From Bdellovibrionales bacterium RIFCSPHIGHO2_01_FULL_40_29 (GTDB taxonomy: Bacteria > Bdellovibrionota > Bdellovibrionia > Bdellovibrionales > Bdellovibrionaceae), in assembly GCA_001771815.1 (NCBI GenBank), contig MEPU01000004.1, forward strand, positions 62,001-126,000: a stretch of 64,000 bases of DNA, in the 5' to 3' direction. The notes below the pieces were generated by a model. That model searched no databases. It saw only the letters and a list, made by a program, of their open reading frames with translations, and was not told the DNA's origin. Of this stretch, positions 9,919-18,465 are shown piece by piece (position 1 is the stretch's first letter; every line of letters starts with the position of its first letter). The translations under genes were made by a program, and so were the position numbers.

Positions 9919-10007
9919 AGTAACTCCTTCATAATTTTAAGTGTGCAACCATTATGCCCCCAAAGTATCCTTTAAAAAGATTGTCGTCGATTTTATGTCC
10001 CGACTCC

Positions 10008-10041
10008 GAGACATTTTGTCGGAAGCATGACAAAATGTTCC
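10008..10041. promoter_or_regulatory. Two adjacent GACA-N3-TGTC-like sites in CBS / CoA-transferase divergent promoter region
   Basis: GAGACA-TTT-TGTCGG (10008-10022) and ATGACA-AAA-TGTTCC (10027-10041); together they also form the perfect 10-bp inverted repeat ACATTTTGTC-N8-GACAAAATGT. Confidence 0.5.
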
Positions 10042-10132
10042 AAAAAAAATTGATGTCTCGTTTTGTTGATGAGATTTGAACTTGAAAGACTCTTTATGAT
10101 ATACTTTGAATTTTCCAAATAGAGGTGATTGT

Positions 10133-11407
10133 ATGCTCTCATATCTTAACATTAAAGCCGCAATAGAACTGATCCCCTCTGGCTCACGTATTTTTGTTCA
10201 TGGTGGCGCCGCTACTCCCAATATTTTACTAAAAGAACTTGTCCAGCAAAGTCATCGCCTGCAAGACTGCTCGTTGATACACCTGCACACAGAGGGACCA
10301 GCTTTTTATGCCAAGGCGGAATACAAAGATTCATTCCGCGTGATCAACCTTTTTGTCGGTGGAAATATTCGAAAAAATATGGACTACAACCGCATTGATT
10401 ATCTGCCCTGTTTTTTATCTGAAATCCCTGAATTATTTCGTTCAAAAAAATGTTTGTTGGATGTGGCTCTTATTCATGTTTCTCCACCTGATGTACAGGG
10501 TTACTGCAGCTTAGGCGTCAGTGTGGATATTGTAAAATCAGCGATTCAAAATTCAAAAATTATTATTGCTCAAATCAATCCCAATATGCCCCGAGTCCAT
10601 GGTGATGGATTTATTCATTCCAGTGTATTTTCAGCAGCTGTTGAAGTGAATGAAAAACTTCCGCAGTCCCATCCCATCCATTTAACTTCGGAAGAGTTGC
10701 TCATCGGTCAACATGTGGCCTCGTTGATTGAAGATCGCTCGACCCTCCAAATTGGAATTGGCTCCATTCCAAATGCCGTGGCACAACAGCTCCTAGACCA
10801 CAAAGACTTAGGAGTTCATTCTGAAATGTGGTCCGATGGAGTTTTAAATTTAATTGAATCAGGTGTGATCACAAATGCCTACAAGAAAATTCATCGTGGA
10901 AAATCTGTTTCTGGTTTTTTAATTGGAAGCCAAAAACTTTATGATTTCGTCCATGACAATCCATCTGTACTTCAATTTGAAATTGATTATGTGAATGATC
11001 CCAACATTATCTGTCGTAATCCGCGTGTAGCTGCCGTGAACTCGGCTGTTGAAATAGATCTGACCGGCCAAGTCTGTGCTGATTCTATTGGAAATCGAAT
11101 CATTTCCGGGGTGGGTGGACAAATGGATTTTATGCGAGGAGCCGCTCAATCAGATGGGGGAAAGCCAATCATAGCTCTGCAGAGTCGTACAAAAAGAGGA
11201 CGTTCAAAAATTGTTTCTCAACTACAACCCGGAGCCGGTGTCGTCACCACCCGATCCCATGTGCATTATGTGGTCACTGAGTATGGAATCGCACAGCTTC
11301 ATGGAAAAACATTGAGAGATCGCGCCTGTGCGATGATTGCAATTGCTCACCCCGAAGATCGCGAAACTCTTGAGCGAGAATTCGCTCAAAAATTTAAACA
11401 CGATTAA
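10133..11407 (+). CDS. Acetyl-CoA hydrolase/4-hydroxybutyrate CoA-transferase family protein
   Basis: LIHVSPPDVQGYCSLGVSVD, LQIGIGSIPNAVAQQL, HSEMWSDGVLNLIESGVITN, GVVTTRSHVHYVVTEYGIAQLHGKTLRDRA; ATG 10133 after GAGGTGA. Confidence 0.92.
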   Translation: MLSYLNIKAAIELIPSGSRIFVHGGAATPNILLKELVQQSHRLQDCSLIHLHTEGPAFYAKAEYKDSFRVINLFVGGNIRKNMDYNRIDYLPCFLSEIPELFRSKKCLLDVALIHVSPPDVQGYCSLGVSVDIVKSAIQNSKIIIAQINPNMPRVHGDGFIHSSVFSAAVEVNEKLPQSHPIHLTSEELLIGQHVASLIEDRSTLQIGIGSIPNAVAQQLLDHKDLGVHSEMWSDGVLNLIESGVITNAYKKIHRGKSVSGFLIGSQKLYDFVHDNPSVLQFEIDYVNDPNIICRNPRVAAVNSAVEIDLTGQVCADSIGNRIISGVGGQMDFMRGAAQSDGGKPIIALQSRTKRGRSKIVSQLQPGAGVVTTRSHVHYVVTEYGIAQLHGKTLRDRACAMIAIAHPEDRETLEREFAQKFKHD

Positions 11408-13760
11408 AATAGGGTTTTATGATTTTTGAAAACTCTACGACTGACAACGAAATAAATGAAAATGGTATCAGAAAAATAAAATCCCGAATCGTCAATGGAC
11501 TCAGCGAAAATATTTTCTGACTTAATAGAAAAAAATGCAAACTCAACTGGATGCACCCTGTGGCCACCACCACTCCAATCAGCCACAGATTACTCAGTGC
11601 TCCGACTTTCCAAAAAATTTGAGTCATTGATCTGGCACCAAATGAACGTAACATTTGACTGAATACAACGGCTGTAAACACAAAACTTCGTGCCTTTACG
11701 ACCTCCTGTCCCTGCATCAGATACCAATACAAGACCAACATCACCAAAGCTTCGACAGAACCAGTTATGACAATACTTTTCCATTCGGGCAGACCAATAA
11801 TTTTTTCTGTAGTGGCGCGTGGTTTTTCTTTCATCACATCTGCTGAGACCGGATCAGCCACCAAAGTTAAAGCGGGTAAAGCATCTGTGACCAAGTTAAT
11901 CCAAAGTAAATGAGCAGCAAGTAATGGTGGAGGCAAACCCAAAATAATGGCACCCATCACAATAAGTACTTCTGCAAAATTACCAACCAGTAAATAACAG
12001 ACGGCCTTTCGAATATTAGTAAAAATGCCACGTCCCTCTTTGATTGCGGAAATTATTGTTGCAAAATTATCGTCTGCTAAAATCATATCGGCAGCCTGGC
12101 GAGTGACCTCGGTTCCACTTTTTCCCATTGCAATTCCAATATGAGCTTCACGTAAAGCAGGCGCATCATTTACACCATCACCCGTCATTGCCACAATAGC
12201 GCCTTTTTCTTTCCATGATCGCACCAACATCAGTTTCTGTTCCGGCGTTGCCCGAGCATGAACTCGGTCATCCAACGATTCATTCTCAGTAACCAATCCG
12301 AGCTCCCGAGCAATGGCTCCCGCTGTTTTAGGATTATCTCCAGTAATCATAATAGGAGTAATTCCTGCCACTCGCGCCTCTCGAATCGCTAATACCGCCT
12401 CGGAGCGTGGTGGATCATTAATTCCGATCAACCCTATTAAGGTTAAATTTTTTTCTTCTGCCGTTGTTCCTGTGGCAATAGCTAATACTCGAAGACCTCG
12501 CTCAGCCATCTCTTCTGCTGATTTCAAAAACTCATCTTGATTCATTGCAAAAGTTTGGCAAAGGGGAATGAGATTCTCAAGAGCACCCTTGATATAAGAA
12601 GTCTTATCGGCCCGGTACACAGACATCAAGCGGCGTTTCGAATCAAAAGGCACTGTTGATATTCTTGGATTCTTGATTTCAATATTCTCTTTTCTAAACC
12701 CGCGCTCATAAGCTGCAAGTAAAATTGCAACTTCCGTTGAGTCTCCAGTTCCAGAAAGCCCGTCCTCATTCAACTCAGCATCACAGCACGAAGCCGCCAC
12801 ACGAAGCAATTCAACGTGATCTTTTGCAAACAACTCGCGAACTCTCATCTCACCAGTCGTTAATGTTCCAGTTTTATCTGTACATATAACAGTTACACTT
12901 CCTAGCGTTTCAACACTTGGTAATTTTCGAATCAATGCATTCCTAGCTGACATGCGCTGAACACCGAGTGCCAGCGCCACCGTGACAATGGCCGGTAAGC
13001 CTTCTGGCACAACTGCAACGGCTAATGAAACTGAAAATAGTAAAATATCAATTCCTGAAAGTCCTTGAAAAAATCCAATAACTGCAATAACGGCGATCAC
13101 AGATAAACACATCAGCAAAAGTGATTTTCCGACTTGTGCCAACTGAATCTGAAGTGGAGTTGCTTGCTCTTGAGCTGATGACAGCAAATGCGCAATTTTT
13201 CCAAGCTCAGTCTTCATTCCTGTTTGGCTAACCTGTGCTAGAGCTGTTCCCGTTGTCACAGCTGTCCCCATATAAATAATATCTGAAACAGCCTTTGCAA
13301 CAGGAAAACTTTCTCCTGTTAATACCGCTTCGTTCACCTGCAGATTGGAGGACTCAATAATCTTGGCATCTGCCGCAATAATGTCGCCAGCCTCAAGCAT
13401 CAAAAGATCTTCTGAAACGATTTCTCGAGCAAATACGACAATCTGCTTCCCATCACGAAGGACTCTTGCCCGAGGAGCTGTGATTCCTTTTAATGCCTCT
13501 ATTGCATTTTCGGCACGGTATTCTTGAAAAAAACCAATAAATGCATTCAAAAAAAGAATCGCAAATATGGCCGTCGCCTGCATACCCTCGCCCAGAAACA
13601 AGGATATTCCACAAGCAATAATAAGAATCACAACAAGTGGGCTCTTGAATTGAGCCCAAATCAAAATCCAAAGACTCCGTTTTTTCTCGCGTTTGATTTC
13701 ATTAAAGCCACTCTGCTTTAATTTTTCTGCAGCCTCAGAAGATGTCAATCCAGGATTCAT
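11394..13760 (-). CDS. P-type cation-transporting ATPase (P2-type, Ca2+-ATPase-like)
   Basis: [82 protein letters not shown]. Confidence 0.93.
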   Translation of the reverse strand: MNPGLTSSEAAEKLKQSGFNEIKREKKRSLWILIWAQFKSPLVVILIIACGISLFLGEGMQATAIFAILFLNAFIGFFQEYRAENAIEALKGITAPRARVLRDGKQIVVFAREIVSEDLLMLEAGDIIAADAKIIESSNLQVNEAVLTGESFPVAKAVSDIIYMGTAVTTGTALAQVSQTGMKTELGKIAHLLSSAQEQATPLQIQLAQVGKSLLLMCLSVIAVIAVIGFFQGLSGIDILLFSVSLAVAVVPEGLPAIVTVALALGVQRMSARNALIRKLPSVETLGSVTVICTDKTGTLTTGEMRVRELFAKDHVELLRVAASCCDAELNEDGLSGTGDSTEVAILLAAYERGFRKENIEIKNPRISTVPFDSKRRLMSVYRADKTSYIKGALENLIPLCQTFAMNQDEFLKSAEEMAERGLRVLAIATGTTAEEKNLTLIGLIGINDPPRSEAVLAIREARVAGITPIMITGDNPKTAGAIARELGLVTENESLDDRVHARATPEQKLMLVRSWKEKGAIVAMTGDGVNDAPALREAHIGIAMGKSGTEVTRQAADMILADDNFATIISAIKEGRGIFTNIRKAVCYLLVGNFAEVLIVMGAIILGLPPPLLAAHLLWINLVTDALPALTLVADPVSADVMKEKPRATTEKIIGLPEWKSIVITGSVEALVMLVLYWYLMQGQEVVKARSFVFTAVVFSQMLRSFGARSMTQIFWKVGALSNLWLIGVVVATGCIQLSLHFFLLSQKIFSLSPLTIRDFIFLIPFSFISLSVVEFSKIIKPYFNRV

Positions 13761-13772
13761 TCGACCTCACTG

Positions 13773-15224
13773 TTACTTCTGAGTCGATCTTTCCAAGAAA
13801 CTGTGTGTGAGTCTATTTAAAATAACTCCATTTATCGAACCAAACTGAGCCGCATCAGCCCATTCTCTTGGAATTGAGTCCTCTGGATTCCAATCCAAAG
13901 GACTCAATTCTCGGTCCATTTGAGAAAGCGGCTGTGCGCCCGCTTTTGGAATCCAAATAAAATCTGGATGAGCATTGGAGCGCCATTCTCCTCCAATAAT
14001 TTCAAAGTCATTGTTAAGTTCAAGATCATAGGTGTATTCAACCCAACGAGTAACATCGCCATCTTCGGAATCTGTGGCTTGCGACGTAGCCATATTCTCG
14101 ACCACATATCCCACTTTCATCACAATCCCAACAATCATTTTTGTATCTTTAGAACGGTGCTTTGAAAATGGATCATCCGCGTACATTTCACGAGCCAGTA
14201 CAGCTTCATTGAAGGAAAGTTCACGCTCTCCAGTTTGAACATTATAATAGTTATAACTGTAATTCATGATCGGTTGATTCCAAACCTCATAGTCATAAGT
14301 CGCATCCATCACAAATGAACGATGATAAACGCCCAGCAAATGAACCATTGCGATATGCCACATACCTGGATTCAGATCAAAACAATCGGGATCGATAATT
14401 CGACCATCTTTATCCTTTTTCGGATTTTTTATATTGCATCTGGCACCTAAAGTTGAAGTCGGATACGAATTCGTGGCCCAACTGTAACTGACCAATCCTT
14501 TGATTTCACTTGGAACCAATGGAACTTGCCATTTTTGATCGTAGGACTTCACAGTGATTGTATTCACCGGACGAGGCTCCATGATCGCCGCAGAAGCCCA
14601 ACCATGACAGATCCCCATCCAATCTTCTACCTTTCCATTCTCATCATAATAAGTTTTCCCCTGAGTCCACATGGACTGACTAAAAGAATACTGATCATCA
14701 CCAATGATCAAATCGTATTTTTCAGCGGCGCTCAGTGTTTTCACACCACCCTGGTGCAATTGCTGAATACGCCGACTCGCTGGATTTTTTTGAATGTAGT
14801 CATAGCGCGATTTCCAATTCGTTAAATCAACAAAGAATGAATCTTGAAATCTGGCTCCTAAAATTCCATGGGAATATGGCCAGTAATCACCGGACCACGG
14901 ACGCACGGAAGCTTCAGCTGACAGCAAATCCTTGGTTTCCATTTCGACCAAGTTAACCATCATTGAATTTGTTTGTAAAAATCGCTTGAGAGAATCCGAA
15001 CGTCCAATAGAGGTCTCACTATGGCGAGTTTTATGACAGGCTTTCCATTCAGCTTTCTTGGCCTCGACAAACTGTTGGGATTCAATTTGATTTGGCTGAA
15101 AATAGGATTCCACAGTTGCTGGAATTTTCAAGGCAGCATCTTTAAACTTTGTTGGAACTTTTCTTCCGACAGCACTTGCTTGAGTTGCTGCTAAAATAAC
15201 CAAGACACTATAAAAAAATTTCAT
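13773..15224 (-). CDS. Secreted protein, possible transglutaminase-elicitor-like fold
   Basis: Signal peptide MKFFYSVLVILAATQASA; VEDWMGICHGWASAAIMEPRP resembles a Cys-protease/TGase nucleophile motif. Confidence 0.6.
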   Translation of the reverse strand: MKFFYSVLVILAATQASAVGRKVPTKFKDAALKIPATVESYFQPNQIESQQFVEAKKAEWKACHKTRHSETSIGRSDSLKRFLQTNSMMVNLVEMETKDLLSAEASVRPWSGDYWPYSHGILGARFQDSFFVDLTNWKSRYDYIQKNPASRRIQQLHQGGVKTLSAAEKYDLIIGDDQYSFSQSMWTQGKTYYDENGKVEDWMGICHGWASAAIMEPRPVNTITVKSYDQKWQVPLVPSEIKGLVSYSWATNSYPTSTLGARCNIKNPKKDKDGRIIDPDCFDLNPGMWHIAMVHLLGVYHRSFVMDATYDYEVWNQPIMNYSYNYYNVQTGERELSFNEAVLAREMYADDPFSKHRSKDTKMIVGIVMKVGYVVENMATSQATDSEDGDVTRWVEYTYDLELNNDFEIIGGEWRSNAHPDFIWIPKAGAQPLSQMDRELSPLDWNPEDSIPREWADAAQFGSINGVILNRLTHSFLERSTQK

Positions 15225-15454
15225 TTCATTTCCCCTTGCGTTCCACAAAGCAGAAGATATGCCACTCAGTAAATGCATTCAGATCATCAAAACCAAGACC
15301 TTGAGCCAGGTTGTCACAATCTTCATCCTAACAAATGACAGAGAGTCTCAAATCTCAAGCCCAGATTGGCTCTTCTATGGTCTGAGACTATTTACGCACT
15401 GGCACAGACCCTGCTGATTTTTTCTATTTGTAAAATTAAACATAAGGAAAAACC

Positions 15455-16828
15455 ATGATCACAACTCGCACAGCACGACTTCTCTCAATGCTCTTATTTT
15501 TTGGATGCGCTGATTCTGAGAATCATTTTTTTACGCCACCAGATTCTACCCAACGCGCTGAACTCTATTCAAAAAAAGGCAAAGAATATCAAGCTCAGTA
15601 TCAAGGAGTTTTCCGTTCTTCCTACCGAAGCATCGAAGACATTCGTCCTCGCGCCGTGACGGCTGGAATTCGCCAAATCACTCCATTTTTATTTGGTCCC
15701 CTGACCTATCGGTCCTTGGGTGGAGTTCAAAAAGGTGAAAAAATTCAGCCCCTCATTGAGAACGCTTTTATCCAAAATGAACGAGTGATGATTCCCTATC
15801 ATTATTCTGCCACCTGGATGGTTCAACCGGAGGCACTCACGAATTCAATTCTTGAACTTCCGGTTTTATTTTCAGTGCCCGATCTTCAAAAAACCGACTG
15901 GGAATCTTGTACAGACAGATCCGATGCGGAACATCGCGCATGGAGTTTTCTGTGGTACTTTTGGGATCCCACTCGGCCCGGCTGCATGCACCAAGAAAAT
16001 AAAGATTACCAAATAGTGCAAGTTCATTTGAGTTCTGAGACTCAGCAAACAACTCAGTCTTTTCCAGAATACAAAAAACTGATTCGCACTATTGATGGTG
16101 TGCCAACTTTATCCATGACTTTTGCATTTGGATATGTCGAAGATGTGGAAAATCCCAATCCCTTCAAAGATAGCGATTACGGAATGCGTGAATTTCAAAA
16201 ATTCTATCATCAGGCAAAATCTCAATTGCAAAAAATTGGATTAACAGAAGCTCCGATTTACCAGAGTGATATCACATCAGGATCGACTGTCATTGGTTCT
16301 GTTTTTACAGGAACTCGAAATAATGTGGCCCTGCGAATTTCGATCCTTGCCGCGGCCGGCGTTGATCAAATGGATATTTTTTCAAATAGTTTTGCTCAAA
16401 AACATGAAGGCTTCTTTTCTTGGTTCGGGCATTCTCGCGTGGGGTCAGGATTCGATGCGGATATTCTGAAAAGTAAACTTTTCCTTTCACCTGGGAAATT
16501 CTCGATCAGTCCTGATTACCAATTGGTTTACTGGGCCGGCTGCAATAGTTACTCATATTACACTCTGCCATTTTTTGAAATGAAGGCCGCTCTTGATCCA
16601 CAGAATGATCCGCAGGGAACTCGCAACTTGGATTTGATTTCAAACACCTTACCGTCATTATTCGCTTTCAACGCAGCCAATGCGCAAATTATGCTGCAAG
16701 CTCTCCTTCAGTGGGATAAACCGACCAGCTACCAAAATTTAGTGAACCAAATCGAAGATTACGCCAGTCGCTGGGGCTATGACGTGATCGTTAATGTCTT
16801 AGGGGATGACGATAACAATTCGAATTAG
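15455..16828 (+). CDS. Lipoprotein of unknown function, 457 aa
   Basis: Lipobox LLFFGC; single long ORF with good codon structure; no family recognised. Confidence 0.75.
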   Translation: MITTRTARLLSMLLFFGCADSENHFFTPPDSTQRAELYSKKGKEYQAQYQGVFRSSYRSIEDIRPRAVTAGIRQITPFLFGPLTYRSLGGVQKGEKIQPLIENAFIQNERVMIPYHYSATWMVQPEALTNSILELPVLFSVPDLQKTDWESCTDRSDAEHRAWSFLWYFWDPTRPGCMHQENKDYQIVQVHLSSETQQTTQSFPEYKKLIRTIDGVPTLSMTFAFGYVEDVENPNPFKDSDYGMREFQKFYHQAKSQLQKIGLTEAPIYQSDITSGSTVIGSVFTGTRNNVALRISILAAAGVDQMDIFSNSFAQKHEGFFSWFGHSRVGSGFDADILKSKLFLSPGKFSISPDYQLVYWAGCNSYSYYTLPFFEMKAALDPQNDPQGTRNLDLISNTLPSLFAFNAANAQIMLQALLQWDKPTSYQNLVNQIEDYASRWGYDVIVNVLGDDDNNSN

Positions 16829-18048
16829 TAGATTTGCTGCAGTCTTAAACTTAAAAGCTCGAGCTCTTTGTGCAGTTCGAGCTTTCTTTTTTTAGTGGAA
16901 AACAAACGATCCGTTGCTCCGACTAAATCGGGTGAATTTTTTATACCACGACGATACTCTGCCAATGTGAGATCAAAGTATTTTTGAGAGTTTTTTAGTT
17001 TTCGATCACTAATAGCTATTAATGAAATCGAATCATTGATCCGGTTTTTAAGAACCTGATACTGAGTCATCACATCGAGCTGCACCTGATTTTTATTTTT
17101 CTCAGCAGCTGCCGTTTTAAAGATCAATGATTTATTGCGATGATACGTTTCGAACCCAGAAAACAATGGGATTGTTAATTGCACTCCAAACTTATTTTCA
17201 TTGAACGCGAGCGATGAATCATCCGATGGAGTCAATCGACCAACAGCATAAGTTAAATCCAACTGAGGATAAAATTCGGATTGAACTTGTTGTTGCTCAA
17301 GTTCATGTTTGCGTTTCACTAAAAGAGCTCTTTGAAATTCAATGCTCTTTTCCGAATTGAACTGCTGAATGCTTTTCTGAAATGAACTCACAGAACTGAA
17401 GCGAATCTTATCCAACTCCTCATCTGCAATATCTTCACCCAATAGCTTTATTATTTTTTGATGATTCTCTGCATGCATTTGTTTCTGGTTTAAAAGCTCA
17501 ATTTCAATTTCATTTTCACGAAGGTCCAACTCGAGATTATCAACAGGTCCCGTAAGACCAGCTGATACTTTTTTGCCAGCCATTTTGCGTTGTGACTGTG
17601 TCACTGCCAACTCTTCTTGTAATAAATCTTGGAATTGATGCAAATAAATCATGTCACTGATAACTTCTGTTAGCTGAAGTCTCAATTCATTCTTTTTTAA
17701 CTGCAAGTCAATCTCGGCAAGCTGCAAATCTATATTTCCAGCTTGCGCCAGCGCATAATCCTTAAAACCACTAAAGATATTGGCTCGCCCCTCTAAATAC
17801 CCAACATATCCGGTTTCAACACTAGACAACTCATCCGTTTTATTGCGCTGCCAACCACCAATAGCATTTACAGTTGGAAAAAAACCCGAATTGAAGGCTT
17901 TCTTTTGAGATCGAGCCCCTTCAGTTAAATCGACTTCGGATTGATACCCTAAGTTTTTTTGAAAAACCCGAAGCTCGAGATTTTCAAGACCCTCAAGCGC
18001 ATCAACCTGTGCGCTGATTAAAATAAGTAAAAGCATCATCCAACGCAT
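16825..18048 (-). CDS. TolC-like outer membrane efflux protein
   Basis: Signal peptide, long coiled-coil repeats typical of OEP; FGVQLTIPLFSGFETYHRNK; last gene of the RND operon. Confidence 0.85.
   Translation of the reverse strand: MRWMMLLLILISAQVDALEGLENLELRVFQKNLGYQSEVDLTEGARSQKKAFNSGFFPTVNAIGGWQRNKTDELSSVETGYVGYLEGRANIFSGFKDYALAQAGNIDLQLAEIDLQLKKNELRLQLTEVISDMIYLHQFQDLLQEELAVTQSQRKMAGKKVSAGLTGPVDNLELDLRENEIEIELLNQKQMHAENHQKIIKLLGEDIADEELDKIRFSSVSSFQKSIQQFNSEKSIEFQRALLVKRKHELEQQQVQSEFYPQLDLTYAVGRLTPSDDSSLAFNENKFGVQLTIPLFSGFETYHRNKSLIFKTAAAEKNKNQVQLDVMTQYQVLKNRINDSISLIAISDRKLKNSQKYFDLTLAEYRRGIKNSPDLVGATDRLFSTKKRKLELHKELELLSLRLQQIY
16853..16893 (+). terminator. Candidate intrinsic terminator for the 15455 lipoprotein gene, embedded in the 3' coding end of the TolC gene
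   Basis: AAAGCTCGA-14 nt-TCGAGCTTT then C(T)7. Confidence 0.55.
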
Positions 18049-18072
18049 AACAAGACTCCTCAGAAATGGGGC

Positions 18073-18465
18073 TTACTTTTCAACCTGAAATTTAAAAATA
18101 TTCTTTTTATTTTTTATCTCGACTGTCACTGTCATTTCGACGCGATAGGCATTTTTGAAATCAACTGTTGTGACATAAGCTCCGTCTTGCAAATCGATCT
18201 TGGCCTCTTCGGCCTTTCCTTTTGGCGCCTTGAGTGTTGCTGAAACTTTCACATCCGATGTCGCAACCTCAGCACCTTCATGAGTTGCCGGATAAATTTT
18301 TACCAGATTTCCAGCAACAACGTACTCAAGATTAATTTCCTTCCCTGCTTTAACAACTCCACCATGGTTAGCTTTCAGTGCCCCTGGCGCATTGTCATGC
18401 CCTTCATGTGCAAAAACTGACAGCGCTCCCATAATTATTCCAACCATTAAAAAACTTTTCATCAT
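18073..18465 (-). CDS. Small secreted protein with HGG motif, RND-associated
   Basis: Signal peptide then HEGHDNAPGALKANHGGVVKAG; overlaps the RND gene start by 4 nt. Confidence 0.75.
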   Translation of the reverse strand: MMKSFLMVGIIMGALSVFAHEGHDNAPGALKANHGGVVKAGKEINLEYVVAGNLVKIYPATHEGAEVATSDVKVSATLKAPKGKAEEAKIDLQDGAYVTTVDFKNAYRVEMTVTVEIKNKKNIFKFQVEK

